DNA of 64,000 nt from Thauera sp. K11. Its GTDB lineage: Bacteria > Pseudomonadota > Gammaproteobacteria > Burkholderiales > Rhodocyclaceae. This document shows, in pieces, positions 39,291-48,819 of the stretch. The stretch spans positions 1,612,001 to 1,676,000 of the forward strand of contig NZ_CP023439.1 of NCBI RefSeq assembly GCF_002354895.1, read 5' to 3'. The stretch's first letter is position 1; each line of letters opens with the position of its first letter. A program made the translations under genes and the position numbers. The notes under the pieces were generated by a model. It was given only the letters and a program-made list of their open reading frames with translations, ran no database searches and had not been told where the DNA came from.

Positions 39291-40397
39291 CTTTACGTCT
39301 GGCAGGCAGAGGACTGGCCGCGGTGGCGCTACGACCTCTCCGTGCTCGCTCCGCCGCTGGCCGAGGCCAGCCGTGCGCAGGGGCTGCTGCTCGGGCGCCT
39401 GGCCGACGCCGGCGTGGCGCTGCGCGACCAGGCGAGTCTGGCCGTGTTGACCGACGACGTGGTCAAGACCAGTGAAATCGAGGGGGAATCGCTCGACGTC
39501 GCTTCCGTGCGCTCGTCCATCGCCCGCCGCCTGGGGGTGGATATCGGTGCGCTGGCGCCGGTCGACCGCCATGTCGAAGGTGTCGTGGAGATGGTGCTCG
39601 ATGCCACGGCGCGCTGTCGCGAACCGCTGACCGCCGAGCGCCTGTCCGGCTGGCACGCTGCGCTGTTTCCCACCGGGTACGGCGGCCTCACGCGCATCCG
39701 GGTCGGTTCGTGGCGCGACGATGCCACCGGTCCGATGCAGGTCGTCTCCGGTCCGCTCCACCGCCGCAAGGTCCACTATGAGGCGCCTCCGGCCGACAGG
39801 CTGGAAGCCGAGATGACGCGCTTCCTCGCCTGGGCCAACGGCGACACCGGAGAGCCGGCCGCGATCAAGGCCGGGCTCGCGCATCTGTGGTTCGTCACGC
39901 TGCATCCCTTCGACGATGGCAACGGCCGCATCGCCCGCGCCGTCGGCGACCTGTTCCTGGCGCGGGCGGATGGCAATCCGCAGCGTTTCTACAGCCTGTC
40001 GGCCCAGATCCAGCGCACCCGCAAGGACTACTACGACGTGCTGGAACGCACCCAGAAAGGGACGCTAGACGTCACCGAATGGCTGGCCTGGTTCCTGGCC
40101 AGCCTGCAGCATGCCGTCGACAGCGCACGACTCGCGCTCGACGGCGTGTTGTTCAAGGCCCGCTTCTGGCGCCGCTGGGCCGGCACGCCGATGAACCCGC
40201 GGCAGACGAAGCTGCTCAATCGTCTGCTCGATGGCTTCGAAGGCTGGCTCACCAGCGGCAAGTGGGCGGCCATCGCGAAGTGTTCGCCTGATACCGCGCT
40301 GCGCGACATCACCGAGCTGATGGCACTGGGCGTTCTGCGCAGGATGCCGGCGGGCGGGCGCAGCACGGCATACGAACTGGCGGCGATCGATGACTGA
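39273..40397 (+). CDS. Fic-domain AMP-transferase, class II (N-terminal inhibitory helix)
   Basis: A 374-residue protein. The catalytic Fic motif HPFDDGNGR is at 211-219 (H211 essential in the family). The inhibitory motif [S/T]xxxE[G/N] is seen at T66-E70-G71 (TSEIEG), on the N-terminal side, so this is a self-inhibited class II Fic protein. An N-terminal DUF4172-like part and a C-terminal winged-helix-like part (PDTALRDITELMALGVLRRM) flank it. Family members transfer AMP to target hydroxyls; the target here is unknown. It stands between acpS and nagZ, genes that are usually adjacent. There is no Shine-Dalgarno sequence, and the ATG lies in a hairpin loop. Confidence 0.9.
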   Translation: MKSGDCLYVWQAEDWPRWRYDLSVLAPPLAEASRAQGLLLGRLADAGVALRDQASLAVLTDDVVKTSEIEGESLDVASVRSSIARRLGVDIGALAPVDRHVEGVVEMVLDATARCREPLTAERLSGWHAALFPTGYGGLTRIRVGSWRDDATGPMQVVSGPLHRRKVHYEAPPADRLEAEMTRFLAWANGDTGEPAAIKAGLAHLWFVTLHPFDDGNGRIARAVGDLFLARADGNPQRFYSLSAQIQRTRKDYYDVLERTQKGTLDVTEWLAWFLASLQHAVDSARLALDGVLFKARFWRRWAGTPMNPRQTKLLNRLLDGFEGWLTSGKWAAIAKCSPDTALRDITELMALGVLRRMPAGGRSTAYELAAIDD

Positions 40398-40532
40398 CTG
40401 CGCGATGGCCGTACTATCGTGGTGCCGCGCGAACAGCGCCGCCGCCTCGAACGGCGGCGAGTATTCCGTACCCAAGGTCCGTCGCTTCCACTGCCAAACG
40501 TCCCCGGCACCCACACATCCATCCGAAACGAG

Positions 40533-41681
40533 ATGCACCGCATGATTCCCACCATTCCCCGCGGTCCGGTCATGATCGACGTCGCCGGCACCGAACTCAC
40601 CGGTGAAGAGCGCGAGCGCCTGCTGGACCCGCTGGTCGGCGGCGTGATCCTGTTCGCGCGCAACTTCCGCGACTCCGAACAGCTCTGCGCACTCACCCGC
40701 GACATCCGCGCGCTGCGCGACCCGGCGCCGATCATCGCCGTCGACCACGAAGGCGGGCGCGTGCAGCGCTTCCGCGGCGACGGCTTCACCCGCCTGCCCG
40801 CGATGCGCAGCCTCGGCGCGCTGTGGGACAGGGACCACCTCGCCGCCCTCGACGCCGCCCGCGCCACGGGTTACGTGCTCGCCGCCGAACTCCTCGCCCA
40901 CGGCGTGGACCTCAGCTTCACTCCGGTGCTCGACCTCGACTACGGCGTCAGCCGCGCCATCGGCAACCGCGCCTTCCACCGCGACCCGCAGACCGTCGCC
41001 GCGCTCGCCCAGGCGCTCGCCGCCGGCATGGCGGAAGCCGGCATGGGCTGCGTCGGCAAGCACTTTCCCGGCCACGGCTGCGTCGAGGCCGACTCGCACC
41101 ACGACGTGCCGGTCGACGAACGCGACTTCGACACGATCTGGGCCGAGGACATCGCCCCCTACCGCCACCGCCTCGGCCGCCAACTCGCCGGCGTGATGCC
41201 CGCCCACGTCGTCTATCCGAAGGCCGATCCCACTCCCGACCCCTTACCGGCCGGCTTCTCGCCGTTCTGGCTCGAGGACGTCCTGCGCGGCCGCCTCGAC
41301 TTCAAGGGCGTGATCTTCAGCGACGACCTCAACATGGAAGGCGCCAGGGTGGCCGGCGACATCGTCGGCCGCGCGAAGGCCGCCCATGCCGCGGGCTGCG
41401 ACATGCTGCTCGTGTGCAACCGGCCCGACCTCGCCGCGGAACTGCTGGACCGCTGGGCGCCCGGACCCGACGGGGAAAGCCGCGCGCGCCTCGCCGCCAT
41501 CGCCCCGCGCGCGTCGCGGGCCCCGTGGCTCGCCGACCCGTTCGCGCTGGAACTGCACGCGCCCTATGTGGAGGCGCGGGACAAGGTCGCCTCGATCGCC
41601 GAGGATGCCGGCCCGTCGCCGACGATGACGGCGGCGACGATAGGCGAGCAGCGCACCGAACTGCTGCGCAAGGACGGATAA
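40533..41681 (+). CDS. nagZ: Beta-N-acetylhexosaminidase NagZ
   Basis: Cytoplasmic GH3 enzyme removing GlcNAc from anhydro-muropeptides in peptidoglycan recycling. Motifs: VGGVILFARNF, IAVDHEGGRVQRF, the catalytic loop KHFPGHGCVEADSHHDVP with the Asp-His dyad, and the nucleophile segment FSDDLNMEGA. About 382 residues, some 40 longer than usual because of a C-terminal tail (from about residue 340) with no recognised domain. Alternative ATG at 40542. A GC-rich 8-bp hairpin lies at 40437-40459 upstream. Confidence 0.95.
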   Translation: MHRMIPTIPRGPVMIDVAGTELTGEERERLLDPLVGGVILFARNFRDSEQLCALTRDIRALRDPAPIIAVDHEGGRVQRFRGDGFTRLPAMRSLGALWDRDHLAALDAARATGYVLAAELLAHGVDLSFTPVLDLDYGVSRAIGNRAFHRDPQTVAALAQALAAGMAEAGMGCVGKHFPGHGCVEADSHHDVPVDERDFDTIWAEDIAPYRHRLGRQLAGVMPAHVVYPKADPTPDPLPAGFSPFWLEDVLRGRLDFKGVIFSDDLNMEGARVAGDIVGRAKAAHAAGCDMLLVCNRPDLAAELLDRWAPGPDGESRARLAAIAPRASRAPWLADPFALELHAPYVEARDKVASIAEDAGPSPTMTAATIGEQRTELLRKDG

Positions 41682-41827
41682 TCCTCCACGCGCAGGACGG
41701 ACCGAAGGGCATCGGCTCCGGCCGGCGCCAGGCGCCGAATCCACGCGGACCGCATCACCGCCCGGAGCTGTGCCGCACCGGGACCGTATTCACAAACGCC
41801 GGAAAGCCATCGAGACCCACCGACGCC

Positions 41828-41927
41828 GGAGCGGGTGCGGGGCATTCGTGGAGTGGGCGAGGACTGTCCGAGCCTGCGCAGCAGGCGAGTTCCGCAGCCC
41901 ACGGAACGAATGCCCCGCGCCCGCTCC
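41828..41927. repeat. 100-nt structured palindrome between nagZ and uvrC
   Basis: Outer arms of 22 bp (41828-41849 with 41906-41927) pair with a single G-T mismatch. After a 3x3 internal loop, GTGGGC pairs with GCCCAC. At the centre is a further hairpin GCCTGC-GCA-GCAGGC. The whole can fold as a long rod in DNA or RNA. It looks like a REP/MITE-type element or a small structured RNA; no coding role is supported. Confidence 0.8.
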
Positions 41928-41973
41928 AACAGGAAGACGGTTCTCCAGGACGTTTCTCCGCAAACCTCACACC

Positions 41974-43791
41974 ATGACCGACCCGACGCCGACTCCCGCC
42001 TTCGATGCCAAGACCTTCCTGCGGACCGTGCCGGAAGAACCCGGCGTCTACCGCATGATCGGCGCCGACGACAAGGTCCTCTACGTCGGCAAGGCCAAGA
42101 ACCTCAAGCGCCGCGTCTCCAGCTATTTCCAGAAGACGCTGTCGAGCCCGCGCGTGGCGATGATGGTCGCGCAGATCCGGCGCGTGGACATCACCGCCAC
42201 CCGTTCCGAGGCCGAGGCCCTGATCCTCGAGAACAACCTCATCAAGAGCCTGGCGCCGCGCTACAACATCCTGTTCCGCGACGACAAGACCTACCCCTAC
42301 ATCGAACTCTCCGCCGACGAATTCCCGCGGCTCGCTTACCACCGCGGCGCCTTCGCCAAGGGCGCGCGCTACTTCGGCCCGTTCCCCAACGCCTGGGCGG
42401 TGCGCGAAAGCATCCACTTGCTGCAGAAGACCTTCCAGTTGCGCACCTGCGAGAACACCGTCTTCCAGAACCGCTCGCGCCCCTGCCTGCTGCAGCAGAT
42501 CAAGCGCTGCACCGGCCCCTGCGTCGGCCTCATCGACAAGGATGCCTATGCCGCCGACGTGCGCCTGGCGGCGCGCTTCCTCGACGGCCAGGCCAGCGAA
42601 GTCATCGACGACCTCAGCGCGAAGATGCAGGACGCCGCGGAACGGCTCGCCTTCGAGGAGGCCGCCGCCTGCCGCGACCAGGTGCGCGTGCTGCAGGCGG
42701 TGCTGCACAAGCAGTTCGCCGACAGCCGCAAGGACGAAGACGTCGACATCCTCGCCGCGATCGAGGAGGACGGCCTCACCTGCGTCAACATCGCCATGGT
42801 GCGCGGCGGCCGCCACCTCGGCGACCGGCCGCAGTTCCCCAGCGGCGCGGCGGCGTCGGGCGCGGAGGACAGCCTGCTCGCGTTCGTCGAGCAGCACTAC
42901 GGCCAGCATCCCGTCCCCACGCGCATCCTGGTGAACCTCTCCCCCGAACCCCTGCGCGAGGCGCTGGCGGAGATCGTCGACCAGCCTCCCGGCGTGGTGG
43001 CGCCGCGCTTTGCCGCCGAAAAAGCCTGGATGGAGATGGCGGAGAAGAACGCCCGGCTGGCGATCCAGGCCCGCGCGCGCGACACCGGCCGCATCGAGCA
43101 GCGGCTCGAGGCCCTGCGCGATGCGCTGGACCTGGAGGAAGCGCCGCAGCGCATCGAATGCTTCGACATCAGCCACACCATGGGCGAGGCCACCGTCGCC
43201 TCCTGCGTGGTGTGCGAAGCCGGCGCGATGAAGAACTCCGAATATCGCCGCTACAACATCACCGGCATCACGCCGGGCGACGACTTCGCCGCGATGCGCC
43301 AGGCGCTGGAGCGCCGCTACGGCAAGGTCGCGGCCGGCGAGGGCGTCTGCCCCGACCTCATCCTGATCGACGGCGGCAAGGGCCAGGTGAGCGCGGCACG
43401 CGAGATCCTCGCCGAGGTCGGGCTGGAATCGGTGCGCATGGTGGGCGTGGCCAAGGGGGAAGGGCGCAAGGCCGGGCTGGAGACGCTGATCTTTCCCGAT
43501 GGCCGCGAAGGGCTCGCTCTGGGCGGCGAATCCGCGGCGCTGCACCTGATCGTCGAGATTCGCGACGAGGCCCACCGCTTCGCCATCACCGGCCATCGCG
43601 CGCGGCGCGGCAAGGCGCGCATCGGCTCCAGGCTCGAGGACATCCCCGGCGTCGGCCCGTCGCGGCGGCGCAACCTGCTCGCGGCCTTCGGCGGCCTGGA
43701 CGGCGTGCGCAACGCCACCGTCGAGGACCTGTGCCGCGTCGAGGGCATCAACCGCAAGCTGGCCGAGCAGATCCACGGCGCCTTGCGCTGA
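41974..43791 (+). CDS. uvrC: Excinuclease ABC subunit UvrC
   Basis: Makes both incisions in nucleotide excision repair. The 605-residue protein has a GIY-YIG nuclease domain (PGVYRMI, VLYVGKAKNLKRRV), the cysteine-containing linker (CLLQQIKRCTGPCVG), a UVR domain binding UvrB (AAERLAFEEAAACRDQ), an RNase-H-like endonuclease domain (LILIDGGKGQ) and a C-terminal helix-hairpin-helix pair (EDIPGVGPSRRRNLL). The frame is open upstream through the palindrome, but MTDPTPTPAFDAKTFL is the family start. Confidence 0.98.
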   Translation: MTDPTPTPAFDAKTFLRTVPEEPGVYRMIGADDKVLYVGKAKNLKRRVSSYFQKTLSSPRVAMMVAQIRRVDITATRSEAEALILENNLIKSLAPRYNILFRDDKTYPYIELSADEFPRLAYHRGAFAKGARYFGPFPNAWAVRESIHLLQKTFQLRTCENTVFQNRSRPCLLQQIKRCTGPCVGLIDKDAYAADVRLAARFLDGQASEVIDDLSAKMQDAAERLAFEEAAACRDQVRVLQAVLHKQFADSRKDEDVDILAAIEEDGLTCVNIAMVRGGRHLGDRPQFPSGAAASGAEDSLLAFVEQHYGQHPVPTRILVNLSPEPLREALAEIVDQPPGVVAPRFAAEKAWMEMAEKNARLAIQARARDTGRIEQRLEALRDALDLEEAPQRIECFDISHTMGEATVASCVVCEAGAMKNSEYRRYNITGITPGDDFAAMRQALERRYGKVAAGEGVCPDLILIDGGKGQVSAAREILAEVGLESVRMVGVAKGEGRKAGLETLIFPDGREGLALGGESAALHLIVEIRDEAHRFAITGHRARRGKARIGSRLEDIPGVGPSRRRNLLAAFGGLDGVRNATVEDLCRVEGINRKLAEQIHGALR

Positions 43792-43814
43792 CCGGCACCG
43801 GCAAGGGCGCAGCC

Positions 43815-46379
43815 ATGGACGACGACGCTTCCGCCTTCGCCCCGACCACCGGCCTGCCCGCGCTGGACGCCGTGCTGCGGGGCGTGCAGCGCGGCGACAA
43901 CGTCGTCTGGCAGATCCAGTCGCTGGACGAATACCTCGCCCTCGTGCAGCCGTACGCCCGCGCGGCGCGCGCGCAGCGGCGGCGGCTGATCTATTTCCGC
44001 TTCGCCTCGCACGCGCCGCTGCTGGCGGCCGGCGAAGGTGCGGAGATCCACCATCCGCGCCCGCAGGACGGCTTCGATGCCTTCGTCGACCAGGTGCATT
44101 CGGTGATCGAGGCTGCCGGGCGGGAGACGATGTACGTCTTCGACTGCCTGTCCGAACTGGCCGGGGCGTGGCAGTCGGACCGCATGATGGGCAACTTCTT
44201 CCGCCTCACCTGCCCGCGGCTGTTCGACCTCGACACCGTCACCTACTTCGGCGTGTACCGCAACACCCATGCCGGCGACGGCATGGACACCATCGCCGAC
44301 ACCACCCAGTACCTGCTCGACGTGTTCCGTTGCCGCGGCCGGCTGTACATCCGGCCGATCAAGGTGCAGCACCGCTCCGCCCGGGCGATGAACCTCATCC
44401 ACGCCTGGGAGGACGGCGACCGCTTCCGCGCGGTGGCCGACAGCGGCACGGTGTCGGAGATCCTGGCCGGCTCGGGCTGGGCCGGGCTGGAGGGCGGCGC
44501 CATCGCCGGCCACTGGGACCGCCACTTCGCCGCCGCGCGCGGCCTGCTCGCCCGTCGCCGGGCGGACGCGGACGGCGGGCAGGCCGCGCGCGAGGCGGAC
44601 TGCTTCGCACGCCTGGCGCGGCTGCTGTTTCCCGAGGGCGGCGGCCTGCTGCGGCTGATCGGGCGCTACATGGGGCTGGAGGATCTGCTCGCGATCCGCG
44701 CCCGCATGATCGGCAACGGCTCCATCGGCGGCAAGGCGGCGGGCATGCTGCTGGCGCGCGCAATCCTGCGCCGCGACCTGCCGGCCCTGCACGAGCGGCT
44801 CGAGGCGCACGACTCCTTCTACGTCGGCACCGAGGTGTTCGACACCTTCTTCGTCCTCAACCGGCTGTGGTGGATCCGCCGCCGGCAGCGCGAGCCGGAG
44901 AGCTTCCTGCAGGGCCTGGACGAGGCGCGCGGGCGCATCCTGCAGGGCGAGTTTCCGGAACCCATCGTGCGCCGCTTCGAGGCGATGCTGGACTACTTCG
45001 GCGAATGGCCCTTCATCGTGCGCTCCAGCTCGCGGCTGGAGGACCGCTACGGCAGCGCCTTCGCCGGCCAGTACGACAGCGTGTTCTGCGTGAACCAGGG
45101 CCCGCGCGGCAAGCGGCTGGCCGACCTGCTGGACGCGGTGCGCCAGGTCTATGCCAGCACGCTGGGCGAGCAGGCGCTGCGCTACCGCCAGCGCCGCGGG
45201 CTGCTGCACGAGCACGAGCAGATGGCGCTGCTGATCATGCGGGTGTCGGGCACCGCCGGCCGGCGCTATTTCCATCCGCATGCCGCCGGCGTGGGGCTGT
45301 CGGTGAATCCGTATCCGTGGAATCCGCAGATCGACATGCGCGCCGGCGTGGTCCGGCTGGTGGCGGGCCTGGGCACGCGGGCGGTGGACCGCAGCGACGA
45401 CGACTACACCCGGCTCATCGCCCTCAACGCCCCGGCGCTGCGGCCGGAGACGAACTTCGGCGCCATCGCCCGCCATGCGCAGCGGCGCATGGATGCGCTC
45501 GACCTGCAGCAGAACAGGCTCGTCAGCGGGCCGTTCGCCGAACTGGTGAAGGGGGCGGGCGATTTCCCGCTTGCGCTCTTCACCAGCCGCGAGCGCGACG
45601 ACGGCCCGGCCTTCCTCACCTTCGACGGGCTGGTGTCGCGCACCGCCTTCGTCGACGACCTGCGTGCGCTGCTCGCCGTGCTGCATGCCGCCTACGATCA
45701 CCCGGTGGAGGTGGAATTCGCCGTCAACTTCGGCGGCGATGCCTACCGCATCAACCTGCTGCAATGCCGGCCGATGCAGATCCGCGACAGCGAAGGTGCC
45801 GGCGACGCGCGGCCGCCCGAAGGGGCGCGGCAGGTCGTTGCCGCGCGCGGCGCGGTGATCGGGCCGGGCAGGGTCATCCACCCCGAACGCATCGTGCTGG
45901 TGCGGCCGGCCGTCTACGGCCAACTCGGCCAGGCCGACCGCCTGGCGGTGACGCAGCTGGTCGGTCGCATCAACCAGGCCAGCGCCGGGCGCTGCCTGCT
46001 GGTGCTCGGGCCGGGACGCTGGGGTTCCCGCGACCTGTGGCTGGGGCTGCCGGTGGCGTTTGCCGAGATCAACCACGTCGCCGCGCTGTGCGAGATCGTG
46101 GCGATGCACGACAACCTCGTGCCCGACGTGTCGCTCGGCACGCACTTCCTGAACGAGCTGATCGAGGCGGACATGCTGTACTTCGCGCTGTTCCCCAGGC
46201 TCGCCGGCAACCATCTCGACGAGGAGGCGCTGCAGCGCCTGCCCAACCGGCTGGCCGATCTGCTGCCGGATGCCGCGCGGTGGAGCGGGGTGCTGCACGT
46301 GGCCGACGTCGCGCGGGGCGCCGCCACCCTGTACGCCGATGCCGAACGGCAGCAGGCGGTGCTGACCCTCGCCGGCTGA
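43815..46379 (+). CDS. PEP-synthase/PPDK N-domain-like ATP-grasp protein with a degenerate KaiC-like N-terminus
   Basis: An 854-residue soluble protein. The first about 230 residues (TTGLPALDAVLRGVQRGDNV, later YVFDCLSELAGAW) resemble a RecA/KaiC fold, but the P-loop is absent. From about 295 it matches the nucleotide-binding domain of PEP synthase/pyruvate phosphate dikinase: NGSIGGKAAGMLLARAI, PFIVRSSSRLEDRYGSAFAGQ, and VEVEFAVNFGG with LLQCRPMQ. The phospho-histidine swivel motif and the PEP/pyruvate TIM barrel are missing; the C-terminal about 185 residues (LVLGPGRWGSRDLWLG, FAEINHVAALCEIV) are unassigned. It therefore cannot be a normal PEP synthase. It is 23 nt after uvrC. Confidence 0.75.
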   Translation: MDDDASAFAPTTGLPALDAVLRGVQRGDNVVWQIQSLDEYLALVQPYARAARAQRRRLIYFRFASHAPLLAAGEGAEIHHPRPQDGFDAFVDQVHSVIEAAGRETMYVFDCLSELAGAWQSDRMMGNFFRLTCPRLFDLDTVTYFGVYRNTHAGDGMDTIADTTQYLLDVFRCRGRLYIRPIKVQHRSARAMNLIHAWEDGDRFRAVADSGTVSEILAGSGWAGLEGGAIAGHWDRHFAAARGLLARRRADADGGQAAREADCFARLARLLFPEGGGLLRLIGRYMGLEDLLAIRARMIGNGSIGGKAAGMLLARAILRRDLPALHERLEAHDSFYVGTEVFDTFFVLNRLWWIRRRQREPESFLQGLDEARGRILQGEFPEPIVRRFEAMLDYFGEWPFIVRSSSRLEDRYGSAFAGQYDSVFCVNQGPRGKRLADLLDAVRQVYASTLGEQALRYRQRRGLLHEHEQMALLIMRVSGTAGRRYFHPHAAGVGLSVNPYPWNPQIDMRAGVVRLVAGLGTRAVDRSDDDYTRLIALNAPALRPETNFGAIARHAQRRMDALDLQQNRLVSGPFAELVKGAGDFPLALFTSRERDDGPAFLTFDGLVSRTAFVDDLRALLAVLHAAYDHPVEVEFAVNFGGDAYRINLLQCRPMQIRDSEGAGDARPPEGARQVVAARGAVIGPGRVIHPERIVLVRPAVYGQLGQADRLAVTQLVGRINQASAGRCLLVLGPGRWGSRDLWLGLPVAFAEINHVAALCEIVAMHDNLVPDVSLGTHFLNELIEADMLYFALFPRLAGNHLDEEALQRLPNRLADLLPDAARWSGVLHVADVARGAATLYADAERQQAVLTLAG

Positions 46380-46578
46380 GCGCGGCGGGCGCGGTCCGCG
46401 CGTGGGCGCCCGGCGGGAGAAACCCGCCCCGTCACGGTGCGTATTCGCCACCCTTCGGCAATTCGGGTGAAAATCTCTACCATTATCCTTTTGCCGGCAC
46501 CGGCGCGCGCCGCGCTTTCGCCGCCGAATTCGGCCGGGCGCCACCGCCGTTCCCGTCAAACCTCCGAGGGCATGCAAG

Positions 46579-48819
46579 ATGAGAGAACCGCCAAACGCCA
46601 GCCGGAGTCCCGCCGGGGCTCCGCTCGCCGCCGATGCCGCAATCACGTCCGCAGCGCCCGGCGATCGCGAGGGCAGCGGCGGGATTCCCCGGCAGCGGAC
46701 GATGAGTGCGCTCTTCCCGCGCACCCCCTTGCTCGCCGGCGGCGACGTCGAAGCCAGGCGCCGCGAACTGCTGGACTACTTCCACTCCACCTTCGACCGC
46801 TACGAGTCCCTGTTCGAGGTACTGGCCTGCGACGAAGCCTGCTACCGCAAGCCGATCAGCCTGCGCCACCCGCTGATCTTCTACTTCGGCCACACCGCGA
46901 CCTTCTTCATCAACAAGTTGATGCTCGCTGGCCTCGTCGGCCAGCGCCTCGATCCGCGGCTCGAATCCCTGTTCGCGGTCGGTGTGGACGAAATGAGCTG
47001 GGACGATCTCGACGACACCCGCTACGACTGGCCGACGGTGGCCGAGGTCGCCGAGTACCGGCGCAAGGTGAGGGCGGTGGTCGACCGCGTGATCCGCGAG
47101 ACGCCCTTCACGCTGCCGATCGGCTGGAAGGACCCGTTCTGGGCGGTGCTGATGGGCATCGAGCATGAGCGCATCCACCTCGAAACCTCGTCGGTACTGA
47201 TGCGCCAGCATGCGCTGCGCTACGTCCGGCCGCACCCCGCCTGGCGGCCGTGCGGGCAGCATGGCGAGCCGCCGCCGAACGCGCTGGTGGATATCCCGGC
47301 GGGCAGGGTCGTGCTCGGCCGCCGCTTCGAGGAGCCGATCTACGGCTGGGACAACGAGTACGGCGAACACCGCGCCGAAGTGCCGGCCTTCAGGGCGGCG
47401 CGCCAACTCGTCAGCAATCGCGAATACCTTGCCTTCGTCGAGGCCGGCGGCTACGCCGACGACGGCCTGTGGGACGAGGAGGGCCTGGGCTGGCGGCGCT
47501 TCTCCCGCGCCGAGCACCCCACCTTCTGGGTGCCGGGCGCGGACGGCTGGCGCCTGCGGCTGATGACGGAAGAAGTGCCCATGCGCTGGGACTGGCCGGC
47601 CGAGGTGAATTGCCTGGAGGCGCGCGCCTTCTGTCGCTGGAAGGCGCGCGAGAGCGGTCTGTCGGTGCGCCTGCCGACCGAGGACGAGTGGAACCGGCTG
47701 TACGACCACGCCGGGCTGGCCGACGTCCCGCATGGCGCGCCCGCGAACGCGAACCTGCATCTGGATCACTGGGCGTCGAGCTGTCCGGTGACGACGTTCG
47801 CCCACGGCGAGCTGTTCGACGTGGTCGGCAACGTGTGGCAGTGGTGCGAGACGCCGACCTATCCGTTCGACGGCTTCGACGTGCATCCCATCTACGACGA
47901 CTTCACCACGCCGACCTTCGACGACCGCCACAACATCATCAAGGGCGGAAGCTGGATCTCCGCCGGCAACGAGTCGCGCCACGCCTCGCGCTACGCCTTC
48001 CGCCGCCATTTCTTTCAGCATGCGGGCTTCCGCTACATCGTCAGCGACGCGCCGGTGACCAATCCGGCCTCCGCCTACGAGACCGACGCGCTGCTGTCGC
48101 AATACGCCGAGTTCCACTATGGCGACGAAGCCTTCGGCGTGCCGAACTTCCCCAGGGCGCTGGCGCAGATCGCCATCGACGCCCACCGCCGGCTGGGCAA
48201 CGGCCGCTTCGGCCGCGCGCTCGACCTCGGCTGTGCCACCGGCCGCGCGACCTTCGAGCTGGCGCGCGCCTTCGGCCATGTGACCGGCATCGACTTCTCG
48301 GCGCGCTTCATCCAGGCCGGGGTCAAGCTCGCCGAGACCGGCGTGCTGCGCTACACGCTGCCCGACGAAGGCGAACTCGTGACCTACCACGAACGCCGGC
48401 TCGACGCGCTGGGCCTCACGGATGCCGCCGGCCGGGTCGAGTTCTGGCAGGGCGACGCCTGCAACCTGAAGGAAGTTTTCGCCGGCTTCGACCTGATCCT
48501 CGCCGCCAACCTGATCGACCGCCTGTACAGCCCGCGCCGCTTCTTCGCCGACGTCGGCCGCCGGCTGAATCCGGGTGGCCTGCTGGTGCTGGCTTCGCCC
48601 TGCACCTGGCTGGAAGAGCACACCAGGCGCGAGGAATGGATCGGCGGCTTCAAGAAGGACGGCGAGTCCTACACTACGCTGGACGGCCTGAAGGACCTGC
48701 TCGCCGCCGGCTTCGAACTGGTGCAGGGGCCGCAGGCGGTGCCCTTCGTGATCCGCGAAACGCGCCGCAAGCACCAGCACACCTTGTCCGAACTGACGAT
48801 CTGGAGGTGCCGCCCATGA
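46579..48819 (+). CDS. ovoA: 5-histidylcysteine sulfoxide synthase / methyltransferase OvoA (ovothiol synthesis)
   Basis: A 746-residue trifunctional-type protein. It has a DinB-like domain with iron ligands H105 (FYFGH) and H196-x3-H200-x-E202 (EHERIHLE), an FGE-sulfatase-like domain (about 265-520; VVGNVWQWCETP, IIKGGSWIS, RYAFRRHFF), and a C-terminal SAM methyltransferase (ALDLGCATGRATFELA). This order is that of OvoA, which joins cysteine and histidine with oxygen to make 5-histidylcysteine sulfoxide and later methylates 5-thiohistidine. The fused methyltransferase separates it from EgtB. A second start at 46702 (MSALFPRTPLL) is possible. Overlaps the next gene by 4 nt. Confidence 0.93.
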   Translation: MREPPNASRSPAGAPLAADAAITSAAPGDREGSGGIPRQRTMSALFPRTPLLAGGDVEARRRELLDYFHSTFDRYESLFEVLACDEACYRKPISLRHPLIFYFGHTATFFINKLMLAGLVGQRLDPRLESLFAVGVDEMSWDDLDDTRYDWPTVAEVAEYRRKVRAVVDRVIRETPFTLPIGWKDPFWAVLMGIEHERIHLETSSVLMRQHALRYVRPHPAWRPCGQHGEPPPNALVDIPAGRVVLGRRFEEPIYGWDNEYGEHRAEVPAFRAARQLVSNREYLAFVEAGGYADDGLWDEEGLGWRRFSRAEHPTFWVPGADGWRLRLMTEEVPMRWDWPAEVNCLEARAFCRWKARESGLSVRLPTEDEWNRLYDHAGLADVPHGAPANANLHLDHWASSCPVTTFAHGELFDVVGNVWQWCETPTYPFDGFDVHPIYDDFTTPTFDDRHNIIKGGSWISAGNESRHASRYAFRRHFFQHAGFRYIVSDAPVTNPASAYETDALLSQYAEFHYGDEAFGVPNFPRALAQIAIDAHRRLGNGRFGRALDLGCATGRATFELARAFGHVTGIDFSARFIQAGVKLAETGVLRYTLPDEGELVTYHERRLDALGLTDAAGRVEFWQGDACNLKEVFAGFDLILAANLIDRLYSPRRFFADVGRRLNPGGLLVLASPCTWLEEHTRREEWIGGFKKDGESYTTLDGLKDLLAAGFELVQGPQAVPFVIRETRRKHQHTLSELTIWRCRP

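Noticed and set aside
41770..41973. In-frame upstream extension of uvrC through the palindrome
   Set aside because: The extension is low-complexity and derived from the repeat; the family N-terminus begins at 41974.
41835..43814. Continuous frame that would extend the ATP-grasp protein upstream across uvrC (1514 codons)
   Set aside because: The upstream part is uvrC read in the wrong frame; the real start is the ATG at 43815.
46412..46428. GGCGGG/CCCGCC hairpin before ovoA as a terminator
   Set aside because: The stem is only 6 bp and there is no T-run; not enough to call.
43317..46724. Long minus-strand frame opposite uvrC and the ATP-grasp gene
   Set aside because: Shadow frame; the plus-strand products are recognisable families.
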